A DNA stretch of 32,961 nucleotides. Source: a virus. Within the stretch, counting starts at the first letter, position 1. The number at the start of each line of letters is the position of its first letter. This document shows, piece after piece, positions 22,908-32,961 of this stretch. Both the position numbers and the translations under genes were made by a program. The notes below the pieces were generated by a model. It saw only the letters and a list, made by a program, of their open reading frames with translations. It did no database searches and had not been told where the DNA came from. Location of the stretch: positions 1-32,961 of the IMG/VR virus record IMGVR_UViG_3300044620_001819; one strand, given 5' to 3'.

Positions 22908-22915
22908 CATAAATA
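22908..22915 (+). promoter_or_regulatory. Late-promoter-like element (CATAAATA) before gp6
   Basis: Seven of eight bases match TATAAATA. It is 21 bases upstream of the gp6 ATG, with GAGG at 22923-22926 between, a normal promoter, leader and ribosome-site layout. It probably drives gp6 and the giant downstream gene. Confidence 0.5.
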
Positions 22916-22936
22916 AAGTACTGAGGCACTAATAAC

Positions 22937-25900
22937 ATGGCAACAACCACAAGACAAACCGCAATATTTGGAGTTGAAGACTGGAAACAGATCTATCAAA
23001 CCTATCGCGAAGCTGACTTCCAGAGTTATGATTTTGAAACTCTGCGCAAGAGCTTTATTGATTATCTGCGTTTGTACTACCCCGAAACATTCAACGACTT
23101 TATTGAATCGTCAGAATACATTGCCTTGTTGGATGTCATGGCATTTATGGGCCAAGCATTGGCCTTTCGTTCTGATCTAAACACACGTGAAAACTACATG
23201 GACACGGCAGAGCGTCGTGACAGTGTGGTACGCTTGGCCAACTTGGTCAGTTACACCGCCAAACGCAACACAGCCGCACAAGGCTTGCTCAAAGTTTTTT
23301 CAATAACCACAACAGAAAACGTAATTGACTATCAAGGCGTTAACTTGAGCAACGTTACTGTGAACTGGGCTGATCCTACCAATCCTGATTGGCAAGAACA
23401 GTTTACTACCATTATCAATGCCAGTCTGGTCAACACTCAACGAGTTGGACGCCCAGGTAACCGCCAGACTATTCTGGGTGTGCGAACAGACGAATACGGT
23501 ATCAATTTGGTACCTGGATTTTTGCCTATTGTACCTTACACAGCCACAGTAGACGGGATAACCATGCCGTTTGAAGCCATGACATCTACATCAGTGGGTG
23601 CAGACTTTTTGTATGAGCCATCACCACGAGCTGACCGACCATTCAATGTGTTGTTCCGTAATGACCAACTGGGCTTTCAGTCAGCCAACACTGGCTACTT
23701 TTTCATGTTCAAGCAAGGCGTGCTACAGAATCAAGATTTTAACTTGGCCGAAAAAGTCAGCAATCGCACAGTAAACATCAACATTGAAGGGGTCAACAAC
23801 GAAGATCGTTGGTTGTATCAACTGGATGATGTGGGTAACATCAATCGCGAATGGGAATACACAGAAAACATTTATGCAGCAGCAGCTGAACAAATTGGTA
23901 CCACTCTGCGACCCATCTACACAGTGACGTCACGCACCAATGATCAGATCACCATGGTGTTTGGTGACGGCGTGTTTTCAGAAATTCCTGTAGGCACGTT
24001 CCGTGCTTATGTTCGTGCATCAAACGGTTTGCAATACATTATCAATCCTGAAGAAATGCAAAGTGTGACTATTCCTATCAGTTACATCAGTCGCAACGGC
24101 AATCTTGAAACCATCACATTCACTTGCGGTATCACAAGACCTGTGAGCAATAGCCAGGCACGTGAAACCATTGATCAAATCAAACAACGTGCTCCTGCAC
24201 AATACTACACTCAGAACCGCATGGTCAACGGCGAAGACTACAATCTCTTCCCGTATACACAATACAATTCAATTGTAAAAAGCAAGGCCTTGAATCGTGC
24301 ATCAATTGGTACCAGCCGTTATCTTGACCTGGTAGACAACACCGGCAAGTATTCTAGTACCAACAGTTTTGGCGCCGATGGTGGATTATGGGAAGAAAAC
24401 ATATTGCCCACTATTTTGTTTTCCTATACCAATCGAAATGAAATAGCAGATGTGATTGCCAATCAAGTACAACCCGGCTTGGCCGAAACTACTATGAAGC
24501 AGTTTTACTATGCTAATTTTCCCAGAGTTACTGAAACTAATTTGCCTACATATGGTAGCACTACCTGGGTTCCGGGTGCTACCTGGAACCAGAGTACCAC
24601 GCTGGCCAATGAAACCACAGGATACTTTAGAAATGCAGTGACATCTGCCACTTGGCCTAACGGTACTCCAATCCCAGTAGGATTTACTACCACAACCAAT
24701 TTCAAGTATGTGGCGGTGGGCAGTTTGATAAAATTTGTTCCGCCTGCTGGCTACTATTTTGACGCCAACAATAGACTCAAACCCGGCACACCAAGTCGCG
24801 CAGACGAAACACTGGAAATTTGGGCCAGCCCATTGAGCATACAAGGCACTGGATACAACAATGGCCTGGGAAATCTCAGTTCAGGCGCAGGCCCTATCAC
24901 ACTGAATAATTTTATACCAACCGGTGCCTTAGTTGATACTATTATTCCACTGTTTGTTTCAGATTTGCCATTGGCATTGGAACAGGCCATGGCTGAACAA
25001 ATTTTGCTCAATCGTAATTTTGGCATTGGCTACGACAGCAACGGCGACATCACTGGCGTGCCATATTCTTGGTACTTGATTACTAGCACTAACCTAGCTA
25101 CTGACAGCGCCTGGAGTCAGGCCAACGCAGGATCTACTACTGGAACAAATCAAGATGCATCATGGTTGATTCAGTTCGTGCTTCAAAATCAGAATTACAC
25201 AATTACCTTTCGCGGCTTGGCCTATTACTTTGGTTCGGTGCTGAGCACACGCTTTTTCTTCTATGATGGCTCGCAAATTTACGATTCACGAACTGGCACC
25301 ATTATCAAAGACTATATCAATGTGCTGGCCGTGAACACTAGACCCGACTCTACGGATCATTTGCCCGGAGATGTTATCATGACCATCACTGGACAACCTG
25401 TTGAATCAGACGGCTATGTAGACGATTTTCAAGTGCTGATTAGTTATCGTGACAGTGACAATGATGGCGTGCCTGACAATCCTGATTTTTTCAACGAAAT
25501 TGTTGCTCCGTCTGTAGACCCCACACAAAAGTACATATACCTACAAAAAACTCTGGACTTTGACAACCTACAACGTTATCTGTTGGTAGCCCAAGGTCAA
25601 GTTGTCAGTGACTATGCCACTCTAGATGACATTGAGTTGGCCAAGACTGAGTGGACTCCAGGACAAATTTTTTATGCTTATACTGAAGAAGCATTTTATC
25701 AATTGAGTGTGGGCGCCACAGGACTAAGAACTTTGATTGACGTCAGCAATGAATGGATTGCCAGAACCGGTCGTCAATCTTTGTACTTCCAGTACCGACA
25801 CAATGCACCGTTGACTACCCGTATCGATCCAGGCACTACTAATATTATTGATCTATATGTGGTTACTTTGGCCTATTATACTGCATATCAAAACTGGATT

Positions 25901-26413
25901 CAAGATACCACAGGCACTGTGATTGAACCTCAAGTGCCTAGTCTTGATGAATTGAGTACCACTTACCAAGGCCTACAGAACTACAAGATGTTGAGCGATA
26001 ATATTATTTTGAACAGTGTTGTATTCAAGCCTTTGTTTGGACAAAAGGCCGCACAAGAACTACGTGCCACTATCAAGGTAATCAGAGCCAGCGGCTCAAC
26101 TGCTAGCACAAGTGAAATTAAAAGTGCTGTGGTTGCCGCGATGAATACATACTTCAGCATTGATAAATGGAACTTTGGCGACACTTTTTACTTCTCAGAA
26201 CTTGCAGCCTACTTACATAGTGAACTAGGTTCAATCATCAGTTCGGTGGTGTTGGTGCCGTTGAACTCACAAAAATATTTTGGCGACTTGTATGAAATAC
26301 GGTCTGAACCAAATGAGATATTTGCTAATGGTGCTACTATTAATAACATTGAAGTAATTGAAGCATTGACCAGTACCAACTTGCGTACTGCCCCCGGTAG
26401 TGGAGTAATTTAA
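22937..26413 (+). CDS. 6: Baseplate wedge protein gp6 (enlarged)
   Basis: 1158 aa against 660 in T4. The N-terminus is typical of gp6: LRKSFIDYLRLYYPETFNDF, ALLDVMAFMGQALAFRSDLN, TRENYMDTAERRDSVVRLAN. The middle has the baseplate J-like core (FGDGVFSEIPVGTFRAYVRA; MVNGEDYNLFPY). The C-terminal wedge domain is also recognisable (VFKPLFGQKAAQELRATIKV; FYFSELAAYLHSE). The extra length lies between about residues 500 and 1000 and includes a calcium-loop-like DSDNDGVPDNPD at 839-850. gp6 forms the ring that holds the wedges and dimerises between them. It is separated from gp25 by 48 bases with a late-type promoter, and its stop overlaps the next ATG by one base. Confidence 0.9.
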   Translation: MATTTRQTAIFGVEDWKQIYQTYREADFQSYDFETLRKSFIDYLRLYYPETFNDFIESSEYIALLDVMAFMGQALAFRSDLNTRENYMDTAERRDSVVRLANLVSYTAKRNTAAQGLLKVFSITTTENVIDYQGVNLSNVTVNWADPTNPDWQEQFTTIINASLVNTQRVGRPGNRQTILGVRTDEYGINLVPGFLPIVPYTATVDGITMPFEAMTSTSVGADFLYEPSPRADRPFNVLFRNDQLGFQSANTGYFFMFKQGVLQNQDFNLAEKVSNRTVNINIEGVNNEDRWLYQLDDVGNINREWEYTENIYAAAAEQIGTTLRPIYTVTSRTNDQITMVFGDGVFSEIPVGTFRAYVRASNGLQYIINPEEMQSVTIPISYISRNGNLETITFTCGITRPVSNSQARETIDQIKQRAPAQYYTQNRMVNGEDYNLFPYTQYNSIVKSKALNRASIGTSRYLDLVDNTGKYSSTNSFGADGGLWEENILPTILFSYTNRNEIADVIANQVQPGLAETTMKQFYYANFPRVTETNLPTYGSTTWVPGATWNQSTTLANETTGYFRNAVTSATWPNGTPIPVGFTTTTNFKYVAVGSLIKFVPPAGYYFDANNRLKPGTPSRADETLEIWASPLSIQGTGYNNGLGNLSSGAGPITLNNFIPTGALVDTIIPLFVSDLPLALEQAMAEQILLNRNFGIGYDSNGDITGVPYSWYLITSTNLATDSAWSQANAGSTTGTNQDASWLIQFVLQNQNYTITFRGLAYYFGSVLSTRFFFYDGSQIYDSRTGTIIKDYINVLAVNTRPDSTDHLPGDVIMTITGQPVESDGYVDDFQVLISYRDSDNDGVPDNPDFFNEIVAPSVDPTQKYIYLQKTLDFDNLQRYLLVAQGQVVSDYATLDDIELAKTEWTPGQIFYAYTEEAFYQLSVGATGLRTLIDVSNEWIARTGRQSLYFQYRHNAPLTTRIDPGTTNIIDLYVVTLAYYTAYQNWIQDTTGTVIEPQVPSLDELSTTYQGLQNYKMLSDNIILNSVVFKPLFGQKAAQELRATIKVIRASGSTASTSEIKSAVVAAMNTYFSIDKWNFGDTFYFSELAAYLHSELGSIISSVVLVPLNSQKYFGDLYEIRSEPNEIFANGATINNIEVIEALTSTNLRTAPGSGVI

Positions 26414-29400
26414 TGGCAACAGTTCGTAGTGTAGATTTTCTTCCTGAAATTTTTCAGACTGATGCTAACAAACAATTTCTAAGAGCCACCTTGGATCAAC
26501 TGATCCAAGAGCCTAACTTTAGAAAAACACAAGGTTTCATTGGCCGCTCAGTGGGCCCAGGTGTTGACCCCAACGACAAGTATGTGATTGAACCCACAGC
26601 AACCAGGGCCAACTATCAATTAGAGCCAGGTGTGGTAAGCCTCATACCCGAAACCAGTCAGATTCGAGATGCAATCACTTATCCAGGACTGAACGACGCC
26701 ATTGGATTTCAAGGCGGCAATGCCGGCCGCCCAGATCGGCTGTACTCAAGCGAATATTACACATGGGATCCATTTGTAGATTTTGATGCGTTTGTAAATT
26801 TCTCACAGTATTTTTGGGTACCCGGCGGGCCTGACACTGTGGATGTGGCTGCAACTGGTGTAGCCACAACAGACAATTTTACAGTGACTCGAGCCAATGG
26901 AGTTTATACTTTTTCTGGTGTCAACGGTGAAAACCCTATTATTGAACTGGTACGTGGCGGCAACTACACTTTCCAAGTGGCCCAGAACAGCACAGAAACT
27001 GTTAACTACCGAGTAAGAAATTCAGGAACATCAGCCTATGTAATTGATTTCCAAAACAACCCCAGCCTAACATTGGCTCGCGGCAACACCTATGTGTTTA
27101 ATTTGACACTGGATGGACTGTTCCCGTTTTGGATCAAGACGCAACCAACCACTGGTACTGGAGAAATATACACTCAAGGTGTCAGCCGTAATGGTGCTGC
27201 GACTGGCTTGGTAACATTCACAGTACCTCAAGATGCGCCCAACACCTTGTACTATGCCGCACAAAATCAAGCTGGCATGCAAGGCACATTGAATATTGTA
27301 GACGGCACACCGGGCACAGGACCAGGTTTTTGGATTCAGACAACTCCAGGAGTGTCAGGTAATGTGACTGCCACGCCTAACATATCCAGTAGAGATGTAC
27401 TGGGTGTGACCAACAACGGCGAAGATTTAGGTACTGTGGTTTTTAATGTACCAGCCAAAGACGCACAGAGTTTTTACTATAACTTGACCAGCATTGGCAC
27501 AGTTGATTTGGTAACAGACATGCAGTTTGCACAAATTAACAATCAGCCAGTGAGCCAATTTATCAGTCAATACAATGGCATTGACGGTATCACAAATCTT
27601 GATGGACGTACTTTGGTTTTTACCAACCCCATTGAAGATGTTCAAGATGGCGGTTGGTATCGTACCAGTTTCTTTGACCCACTCATAGACGATGCATCCA
27701 ACGTGGGTGTGGCTGGCAGTTATGATAGTGTGCCTTATGATTATACTATTGATATCTTGCCTAATCAACGCTATCAAAAGTATCAAATCAGCTACGTGAA
27801 TATTGCAGGTATTGTGTACCTACAAGTAAACAAGATCGCTGATATTGCATCGCTAGAAAAATTTACTATTGGGTATGGACAAACTTATAGCAACACTCAG
27901 TGGTACAAAGATGCCACTGGCGAGTTCAAACAGATTCCTTTGTTGTCAGCAGCACAAGATACTCTGTATTACCAAGATGGAACAGATCCAGAAATCTTTG
28001 GACGTATCAAGTTAATAGAGCAGACACAAACCAATGTTATCTATGTGGATGAAATCTTAGGACGCAAAACTTATACCAGTCCCAACGGTGTAACGTTTAG
28101 TAATGGATTGAGAGTTCGTTTTACCGGTGATGTGTCGCCAGCTAGTTATGGATCTGGTTCAGCTGCGTTTGGATACACAGCAACTGAAGCTGGCACAAAC
28201 TATATTACCTACAACGATTCTACTGACTTATATGTGGGGCAACAGGTGGTATTCTCCGCACCATCCTTGGGAGGACTCAATGCAGGCCAGACCTATTATG
28301 TGAGGTCAATTGCAGCCAACGGCCTCAAATTCACAGTAAGTGCCTCTGACGGTGGTCCTGTTGTGTCGTTGACAAACGGCACAGGAATTGGCACGGCCAC
28401 AGCAATCAGCAGTAGAGAATACTACGTGAGTGGAGTAGGCACTGCAATTGAACTGTTACCTGCCGTGAATTATGTTGTACCTGAACTGTATGTAGAAGAT
28501 GCAGATGACAGTACAATATCTACAGAACCAAACCAACCAGATTATTTGACTATTGATCGTGCCAGCAAAGATTTAAATGCATGGACTAGAAGTAATCGTT
28601 GGTTCCACATTGATGTTATCAATGCCACGGCTGCATACAATAACACCACTGCGGTGCTGGACAACAACTACCGAGCCAAGCGGCCTATCGTACAGTTTAG
28701 ACCTGGCATGCGTCTGTGGAACATGGGCACTGAAGGCAAAGCACCGGTTGACATCATTGACTTTGAAGCAACAGATGCGTTTTCCAACATTGAAGGAACT
28801 ACCAGTTACAGCACCAATGGCTATACCTTTGTAGAAGGCACACGAGTTATTTTTGCAGCAGACGAAGATACTTCTGTACGCAACAGAATCTATATTGTGA
28901 GCTTTGTCACACCAGACACCATTCCTCCTCTGATAGCACAACCTATTATTACTCTCACCCAGGCTCCTGACGGGCTGGTACTACTAGACCAATCCACAGT
29001 TTGCATCAGCGGTAACACCACCGCTGGAAAAACGTTTTGGTACGACGGAATCGAATGGGCAGAAGCCCAACAAAAAACTTCAGTACAACAAGCCCCGTTG
29101 TTTAATATCTACAATCCTGACGGTGTGAGTTTTGGAGATGGCACAGTATATCAGTCTACTACATTTGCAGGATCAAAGTTGTTTAGTTACGCAGCGAGCG
29201 ACACAACTATTCTGGATCCAGTTTTGCAGTTTCCTCTCAAGTACTTGAACATCAACAACGTTGGTGACATTGTGTTTGACAACAACTTGTATGTTGACAC
29301 ATTCTTGTATGTGGTTGACAACGTAAGTATTACATCGGACATTAGTTCTGGATCTGTTAGAGAATATTCTACTAGAACTGATTATCAGAAGTTGATAGGG

Positions 29401-32400
29401 TGGCAAAAGGCCGCAGTGGATCAACAGCTTTATCAGCAGTTTAAGTTTTCATACACAGGTGCTACACTCAAACTAGATGTGTCGGCATTGACTCAAACAT
29501 CTATTGCGGTGCCAGTAATCAAGATATATGTGGGCAGCATTTTTATAGATCCCAGCAAATATACCTATACCACCACTGCTGACAGCACTGTTATAACTTT
29601 ACTCGATACCTATGCTTTAACAGATATTATAGAAGTGCTGGTGCTGAGCGATCAGACTAGTAAGGTTGCATTTTATCAAGTGCCAGACAACTTGCAAAGC
29701 AACCCATTGAACTCAAACTCACAAGAGTTTACATTGGGAACAATCCGTACTCATTATCAAAGCATCTGTGAAAATCTGCAGACTCTCCGAGGTCCTGTAA
29801 ACGGTGCCAACAACACTCGAGATCTTGGCAACATAATTCCTTACGGTTTGGTTATCTTACAACAAAGTAGTCCACTGACTCTAGCTGGCTACTTCATGCG
29901 CAGTACTGATTATAATGTTTTTGCGTCCATGCAATACAACAGTCGCGAATATATCAAATTCAAAGCACAAATGTTGGATTCAGTACTGACACAAAATATT
30001 GGATTTGAAACCACCGCACAAGTACTTGACACCGCTATACAAAATGTAACATTAGGCAAATTAGATACCCAACCATTTTATTGGAGTGACATGATACCTG
30101 CTGGTATCACCTATGCCAGCACTACCTACACTGTGAGTTTTATCACAACCAATGTGTTTGACACTGTGCAGGTGTATAATTTTACCTCTCAAAATTATCT
30201 TGGTCTTTTGGTATATCTCAATGGCGAACAGTTGATTCGAGATGTTGACTACACCGTGGCCACAGACGGCCCACGAATCACTATATTAACTCCTCTGACA
30301 ATAGGCGATGTGCTGTTGGTCAATGAATACAACGCCACTTATGGCAATTTTGTACCCAACACACCTACTAAACTGGGATTGTACCCTTCTTGGAAGCCAG
30401 GGCTGGTTACACAGGTCACCAGTAACGGCAACGCACAATTTATATTAGGGCATGACGGCAGTACCACTCCTGTGTTTGGTGACATCCGTGATGATGTGTT
30501 GATAGAGTTTGAAACACGCATCTACAATAACCTCAAGCTGGATGGCAATCCTGTGCCACTTACTATTGACGATGTGCTACCAGGCCAGTTCCGTGACACT
30601 GGATACACATTTGAAGAAATCAACACCATTTTCAGCAGTGACTTCTTGGCCTACTGCGGATGGAACAAACTGGACTATAATACTCAAAATTATTTGACCA
30701 ACAACGAATTTACCTACAACTACAGTAGCAGTAATAACCGTCTTGATAACCAACCGCTGTTGGGTGCCTGGCGCGGAATTTATCGCTATTTCTACGACAC
30801 AGAACAACCCAGCTTCACACCATGGCAAATGTTGGGATTGACCAAAGAACCTGACTGGTGGCAAGATCGTTATGGCCCAGCTCCGTATACTTCTGACAAC
30901 TTGGTGCTATGGGACGACCTAGAAGCTGGCCTAGTAGCGGATCCTATTGCACCTTACACTGTGCCAAAATATGCACGACCGGGGTTGACCTCAGTAATTC
31001 CTACCGACAGCGAAGGCAAATTGTTAAGCCCTCTCAATTCGGTGGTGGGTGTTACTCCGTTGAACAACAGTCTCAACAGTAAATTTGCCAAGAGCTGGGC
31101 GCTAGGCGATGGCGGACCAGTAGAAGCATCTTGGTATAACAGTTCATCATACCCATTCTCTGTCATGCATGTGCTGGCAGTCACCCGTCCTGCTAAGTTT
31201 TTTGCTTTGTTTGCTGACCGTGACAGATATCGATACAATCTGGACTATGATCAATATCTACTGGATGATCGTTATCGGTTGGATGCCAACGGAGTTGAAG
31301 TCTACGGCAATGGCACAAGCAAGGCCAGTTATATCAACTGGATTGTGGATTACAATCGTCAGACTGGTATCAATTCAACTGGCCTGTTGACCGCAGATCT
31401 ACAGAACCTGGACGTGCGATTGTGCTATCGTATGGCATCATTCTCTGACAAACAATACATCAAATTGTTTACAGAAAAATCCAGCCCCAATTCAACTAAC
31501 ACTGCTTTGATGATCCCAGATCAGAGCTACGACATTTTGTTGTACAAGAATCAGCCGTTTGATCAAGTAAGATACAGTAGTGTGGCTGTGCAAAAAGTTG
31601 CCAACGGCTATGCTGTTTTTGGATTTGGTAATCAACAGCCTTATTTTAACATATTGCAAAGTCAGGCAGTGGGACGACTTGCGACCTATAGTTCGGGTGG
31701 CATCACTGTGCGTATTCCCACTTTCTATACCAACACTGTGGTACAAGTTCCATACGGATTTGTATTCAATAACGAAACTGCTGTGTGTGATTTCTTGGCC
31801 AGTTACGGTGAACTGCTGAGTACACAGGGTCTGTCATTTACCAACATTGCCAATGGTTATGTGTTGGATTGGCCACGCATGATTAATGAATTCTTGTACT
31901 GGAGCCAACAGGGTTGGAGTACAGATGCAATTATAAATCTAAACCCATTGGCTGCTAAACTAGAAATTTCTAGACCTCTAGCCGTGGTTGACAGTATCAA
32001 TACTGAAACTACAGAAAACTTGTTGTTGAATCAAAATTCACAAGAGATCCCACCACGAGCACTCAACATAGTAAGACTGGGCAATAATTTCAGTATTGAA
32101 CCGTTGAACCTAGACGCTATCAGTTATATTGACATGAGATTCACCAACTACGAACACATGATTGTGTTGAACAATCAAAGTGTGTTTGGAGACCTAATCT
32201 ATGATCCCACAACAGGCGCACGACAAAGTAGATTGAGCATGGTAGCCATGACCACAGCTGATTGGAACGGATCAGTTGACGCCCCAGGATTTATACTGAA
32301 TCAAAACAACGTTGAAGAGTGGACTGGCTTGCGAACCTACAGCAAAGGCGAGATTGTCAAATACAAAAATGTATATTGGTCAGCACTGACCATTGTGCAG

Positions 32401-32961
32401 CCCACCGACAAGTTTGATTTCAACGTGTGGACTCAAAGTGATTACACTCAGATTGAATTGGGGCTGTTGCCAAACCTAGCCAACAAAGCTGATCAACTGG
32501 CCAACAGTTACAACATCAACGCAGCAAACATTGAATCAGACAATGATTTATTGGCGTATGGCTTGATAGGATTCAAGCCGAGACAATACATGGCAGCATT
32601 GAATCTTGATGATGTCAGTCAAGTAAACGTGTACAGACAATTCTTGGATACCAAAGGTACATTACTGGCCACAGAGTTATTTAGACAAGCCAACCTTGGT
32701 AAAGAATCTGCCGACTATAATATATATGAAAATTGGGCAGTACAACGAGCAGTGTATGGTGCCAACGCCAATCGCAGTTACTTTGAACTGCGACTTGACC
32801 GCGCCTTGCTCAGTAGCAATCCCAGCCTGATTCAAGTCATACAGCCACAACAGGTCAGCGAAGCTGACCAAACCATCTTCCTCAGTGACGTGTGGCGACA
32901 AAGTTTTGCATTGACATCAACTGACATTTTGCCAGTGACCACAGAATTACCAACAGACCTA
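26413..32961 (+). CDS. Giant baseplate/tail structural protein in gp7 position, 3' end outside window
   Basis: Open for 2183 codons without a stop from an ATG overlapping the gp6 stop (TAATG). It starts MATVRSVDFLPEIFQTDANK, then TLDQLIQEPNFRKTQGFIGR and YSSEYYTWDPFVDFDAF. This N-terminus is familiar from large structural proteins after gp6 in marine T4-like phages. T4 has gp7 (1032 aa) here, so this may be a much enlarged wedge initiator, but homology is not shown. Residues about 210-300 look like a cupredoxin-type beta-sandwich with metal ligands lost. A second weaker copy follows at about 302-372. Residues about 595-665 resemble a beta-repeat of tail-fibre proteins (YVGQQVVFSAPSLGGLNAGQ). 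The rest is beta-rich with many Tyr, Asn and Thr and no enzyme motif. Confidence 0.7.
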   Translation, partial: MATVRSVDFLPEIFQTDANKQFLRATLDQLIQEPNFRKTQGFIGRSVGPGVDPNDKYVIEPTATRANYQLEPGVVSLIPETSQIRDAITYPGLNDAIGFQGGNAGRPDRLYSSEYYTWDPFVDFDAFVNFSQYFWVPGGPDTVDVAATGVATTDNFTVTRANGVYTFSGVNGENPIIELVRGGNYTFQVAQNSTETVNYRVRNSGTSAYVIDFQNNPSLTLARGNTYVFNLTLDGLFPFWIKTQPTTGTGEIYTQGVSRNGAATGLVTFTVPQDAPNTLYYAAQNQAGMQGTLNIVDGTPGTGPGFWIQTTPGVSGNVTATPNISSRDVLGVTNNGEDLGTVVFNVPAKDAQSFYYNLTSIGTVDLVTDMQFAQINNQPVSQFISQYNGIDGITNLDGRTLVFTNPIEDVQDGGWYRTSFFDPLIDDASNVGVAGSYDSVPYDYTIDILPNQRYQKYQISYVNIAGIVYLQVNKIADIASLEKFTIGYGQTYSNTQWYKDATGEFKQIPLLSAAQDTLYYQDGTDPEIFGRIKLIEQTQTNVIYVDEILGRKTYTSPNGVTFSNGLRVRFTGDVSPASYGSGSAAFGYTATEAGTNYITYNDSTDLYVGQQVVFSAPSLGGLNAGQTYYVRSIAANGLKFTVSASDGGPVVSLTNGTGIGTATAISSREYYVSGVGTAIELLPAVNYVVPELYVEDADDSTISTEPNQPDYLTIDRASKDLNAWTRSNRWFHIDVINATAAYNNTTAVLDNNYRAKRPIVQFRPGMRLWNMGTEGKAPVDIIDFEATDAFSNIEGTTSYSTNGYTFVEGTRVIFAADEDTSVRNRIYIVSFVTPDTIPPLIAQPIITLTQAPDGLVLLDQSTVCISGNTTAGKTFWYDGIEWAEAQQKTSVQQAPLFNIYNPDGVSFGDGTVYQSTTFAGSKLFSYAASDTTILDPVLQFPLKYLNINNVGDIVFDNNLYVDTFLYVVDNVSITSDISSGSVREYSTRTDYQKLIGWQKAAVDQQLYQQFKFSYTGATLKLDVSALTQTSIAVPVIKIYVGSIFIDPSKYTYTTTADSTVITLLDTYALTDIIEVLVLSDQTSKVAFYQVPDNLQSNPLNSNSQEFTLGTIRTHYQSICENLQTLRGPVNGANNTRDLGNIIPYGLVILQQSSPLTLAGYFMRSTDYNVFASMQYNSREYIKFKAQMLDSVLTQNIGFETTAQVLDTAIQNVTLGKLDTQPFYWSDMIPAGITYASTTYTVSFITTNVFDTVQVYNFTSQNYLGLLVYLNGEQLIRDVDYTVATDGPRITILTPLTIGDVLLVNEYNATYGNFVPNTPTKLGLYPSWKPGLVTQVTSNGNAQFILGHDGSTTPVFGDIRDDVLIEFETRIYNNLKLDGNPVPLTIDDVLPGQFRDTGYTFEEINTIFSSDFLAYCGWNKLDYNTQNYLTNNEFTYNYSSSNNRLDNQPLLGAWRGIYRYFYDTEQPSFTPWQMLGLTKEPDWWQDRYGPAPYTSDNLVLWDDLEAGLVADPIAPYTVPKYARPGLTSVIPTDSEGKLLSPLNSVVGVTPLNNSLNSKFAKSWALGDGGPVEASWYNSSSYPFSVMHVLAVTRPAKFFALFADRDRYRYNLDYDQYLLDDRYRLDANGVEVYGNGTSKASYINWIVDYNRQTGINSTGLLTADLQNLDVRLCYRMASFSDKQYIKLFTEKSSPNSTNTALMIPDQSYDILLYKNQPFDQVRYSSVAVQKVANGYAVFGFGNQQPYFNILQSQAVGRLATYSSGGITVRIPTFYTNTVVQVPYGFVFNNETAVCDFLASYGELLSTQGLSFTNIANGYVLDWPRMINEFLYWSQQGWSTDAIINLNPLAAKLEISRPLAVVDSINTETTENLLLNQNSQEIPPRALNIVRLGNNFSIEPLNLDAISYIDMRFTNYEHMIVLNNQSVFGDLIYDPTTGARQSRLSMVAMTTADWNGSVDAPGFILNQNNVEEWTGLRTYSKGEIVKYKNVYWSALTIVQPTDKFDFNVWTQSDYTQIELGLLPNLANKADQLANSYNINAANIESDNDLLAYGLIGFKPRQYMAALNLDDVSQVNVYRQFLDTKGTLLATELFRQANLGKESADYNIYENWAVQRAVYGANANRSYFELRLDRALLSSNPSLIQVIQPQQVSEADQTIFLSDVWRQSFALTSTDILPVTTELPTDL

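Noticed and set aside
29011-29034. P-loop-like GNTTAGKT in the giant structural protein
   Set aside because: It matches the short Walker A consensus by chance. There is no Walker B partner and the context is beta-rich structural sequence.

Overview
The window comes from the genome of a contractile-tailed, T4-like phage (Caudoviricetes, myovirus morphology). The diagnostic genes are gp46 and gp47 (recombination nuclease), gp55 (late sigma factor), the baseplate genes gp53, gp5, gp25 and gp6, and a gp26-type hub/chaperone gene. TATAAATA-like late promoters sit upstream of structural genes. Base composition is moderate (not the very low GC of pelagiphages). Very large baseplate proteins and bacterial-type cargo genes suggest an environmental, probably aquatic, phage. 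The host cannot be named from this sequence. I saw no tRNA, CRISPR array, insertion sequence or integrase.

Layout. (1) 1-1422, minus strand: the N-terminal part of a tape-measure-like tail protein that runs off the window. (2) 1463-3792, plus strand: a tight operon of a gp26-like protein, a small protein whose frame can be joined to gp26 by a textbook-looking -1 frameshift signal, a CPFA-motif protein, a GNAT-like protein and a DUF6614-like protein. (3) 3793-4258: a 466-bp convergent noncoding interval rich in inverted repeats. (4) 11474 down to 4259, minus strand: one long coupled operon in the order gp55, gp47, radical SAM A, radical SAM B, gp46, radical SAM C, separate SPASM-like ORF, GIY-YIG nuclease, small CxxC protein. 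It is headed by a near-consensus sigma70 promoter at 11502-11529. (5) 11588 to the right edge, plus strand: the baseplate module, comprising a 1242-aa repeat protein, gp53, a 1117-aa hub-like protein, a gp5-like spike, a 662-aa Gly/Ala-rich protein, gp25, gp6, and a giant ORF of more than 2183 codons in the gp7 position.

How it works together (inference from the T4 paradigm). The host-type promoter at 11502-11529 makes gp55 and the recombination/radical SAM operon early. gp55 then directs host RNA polymerase to TAAATA-type late promoters, including one that diverges from its own operon and drives the baseplate genes. The least explained parts are three radical SAM enzymes (one split in two) interleaved with the gp46/gp47 genes, the frameshift-like junction in the gp26 region, and the structured convergent interval.
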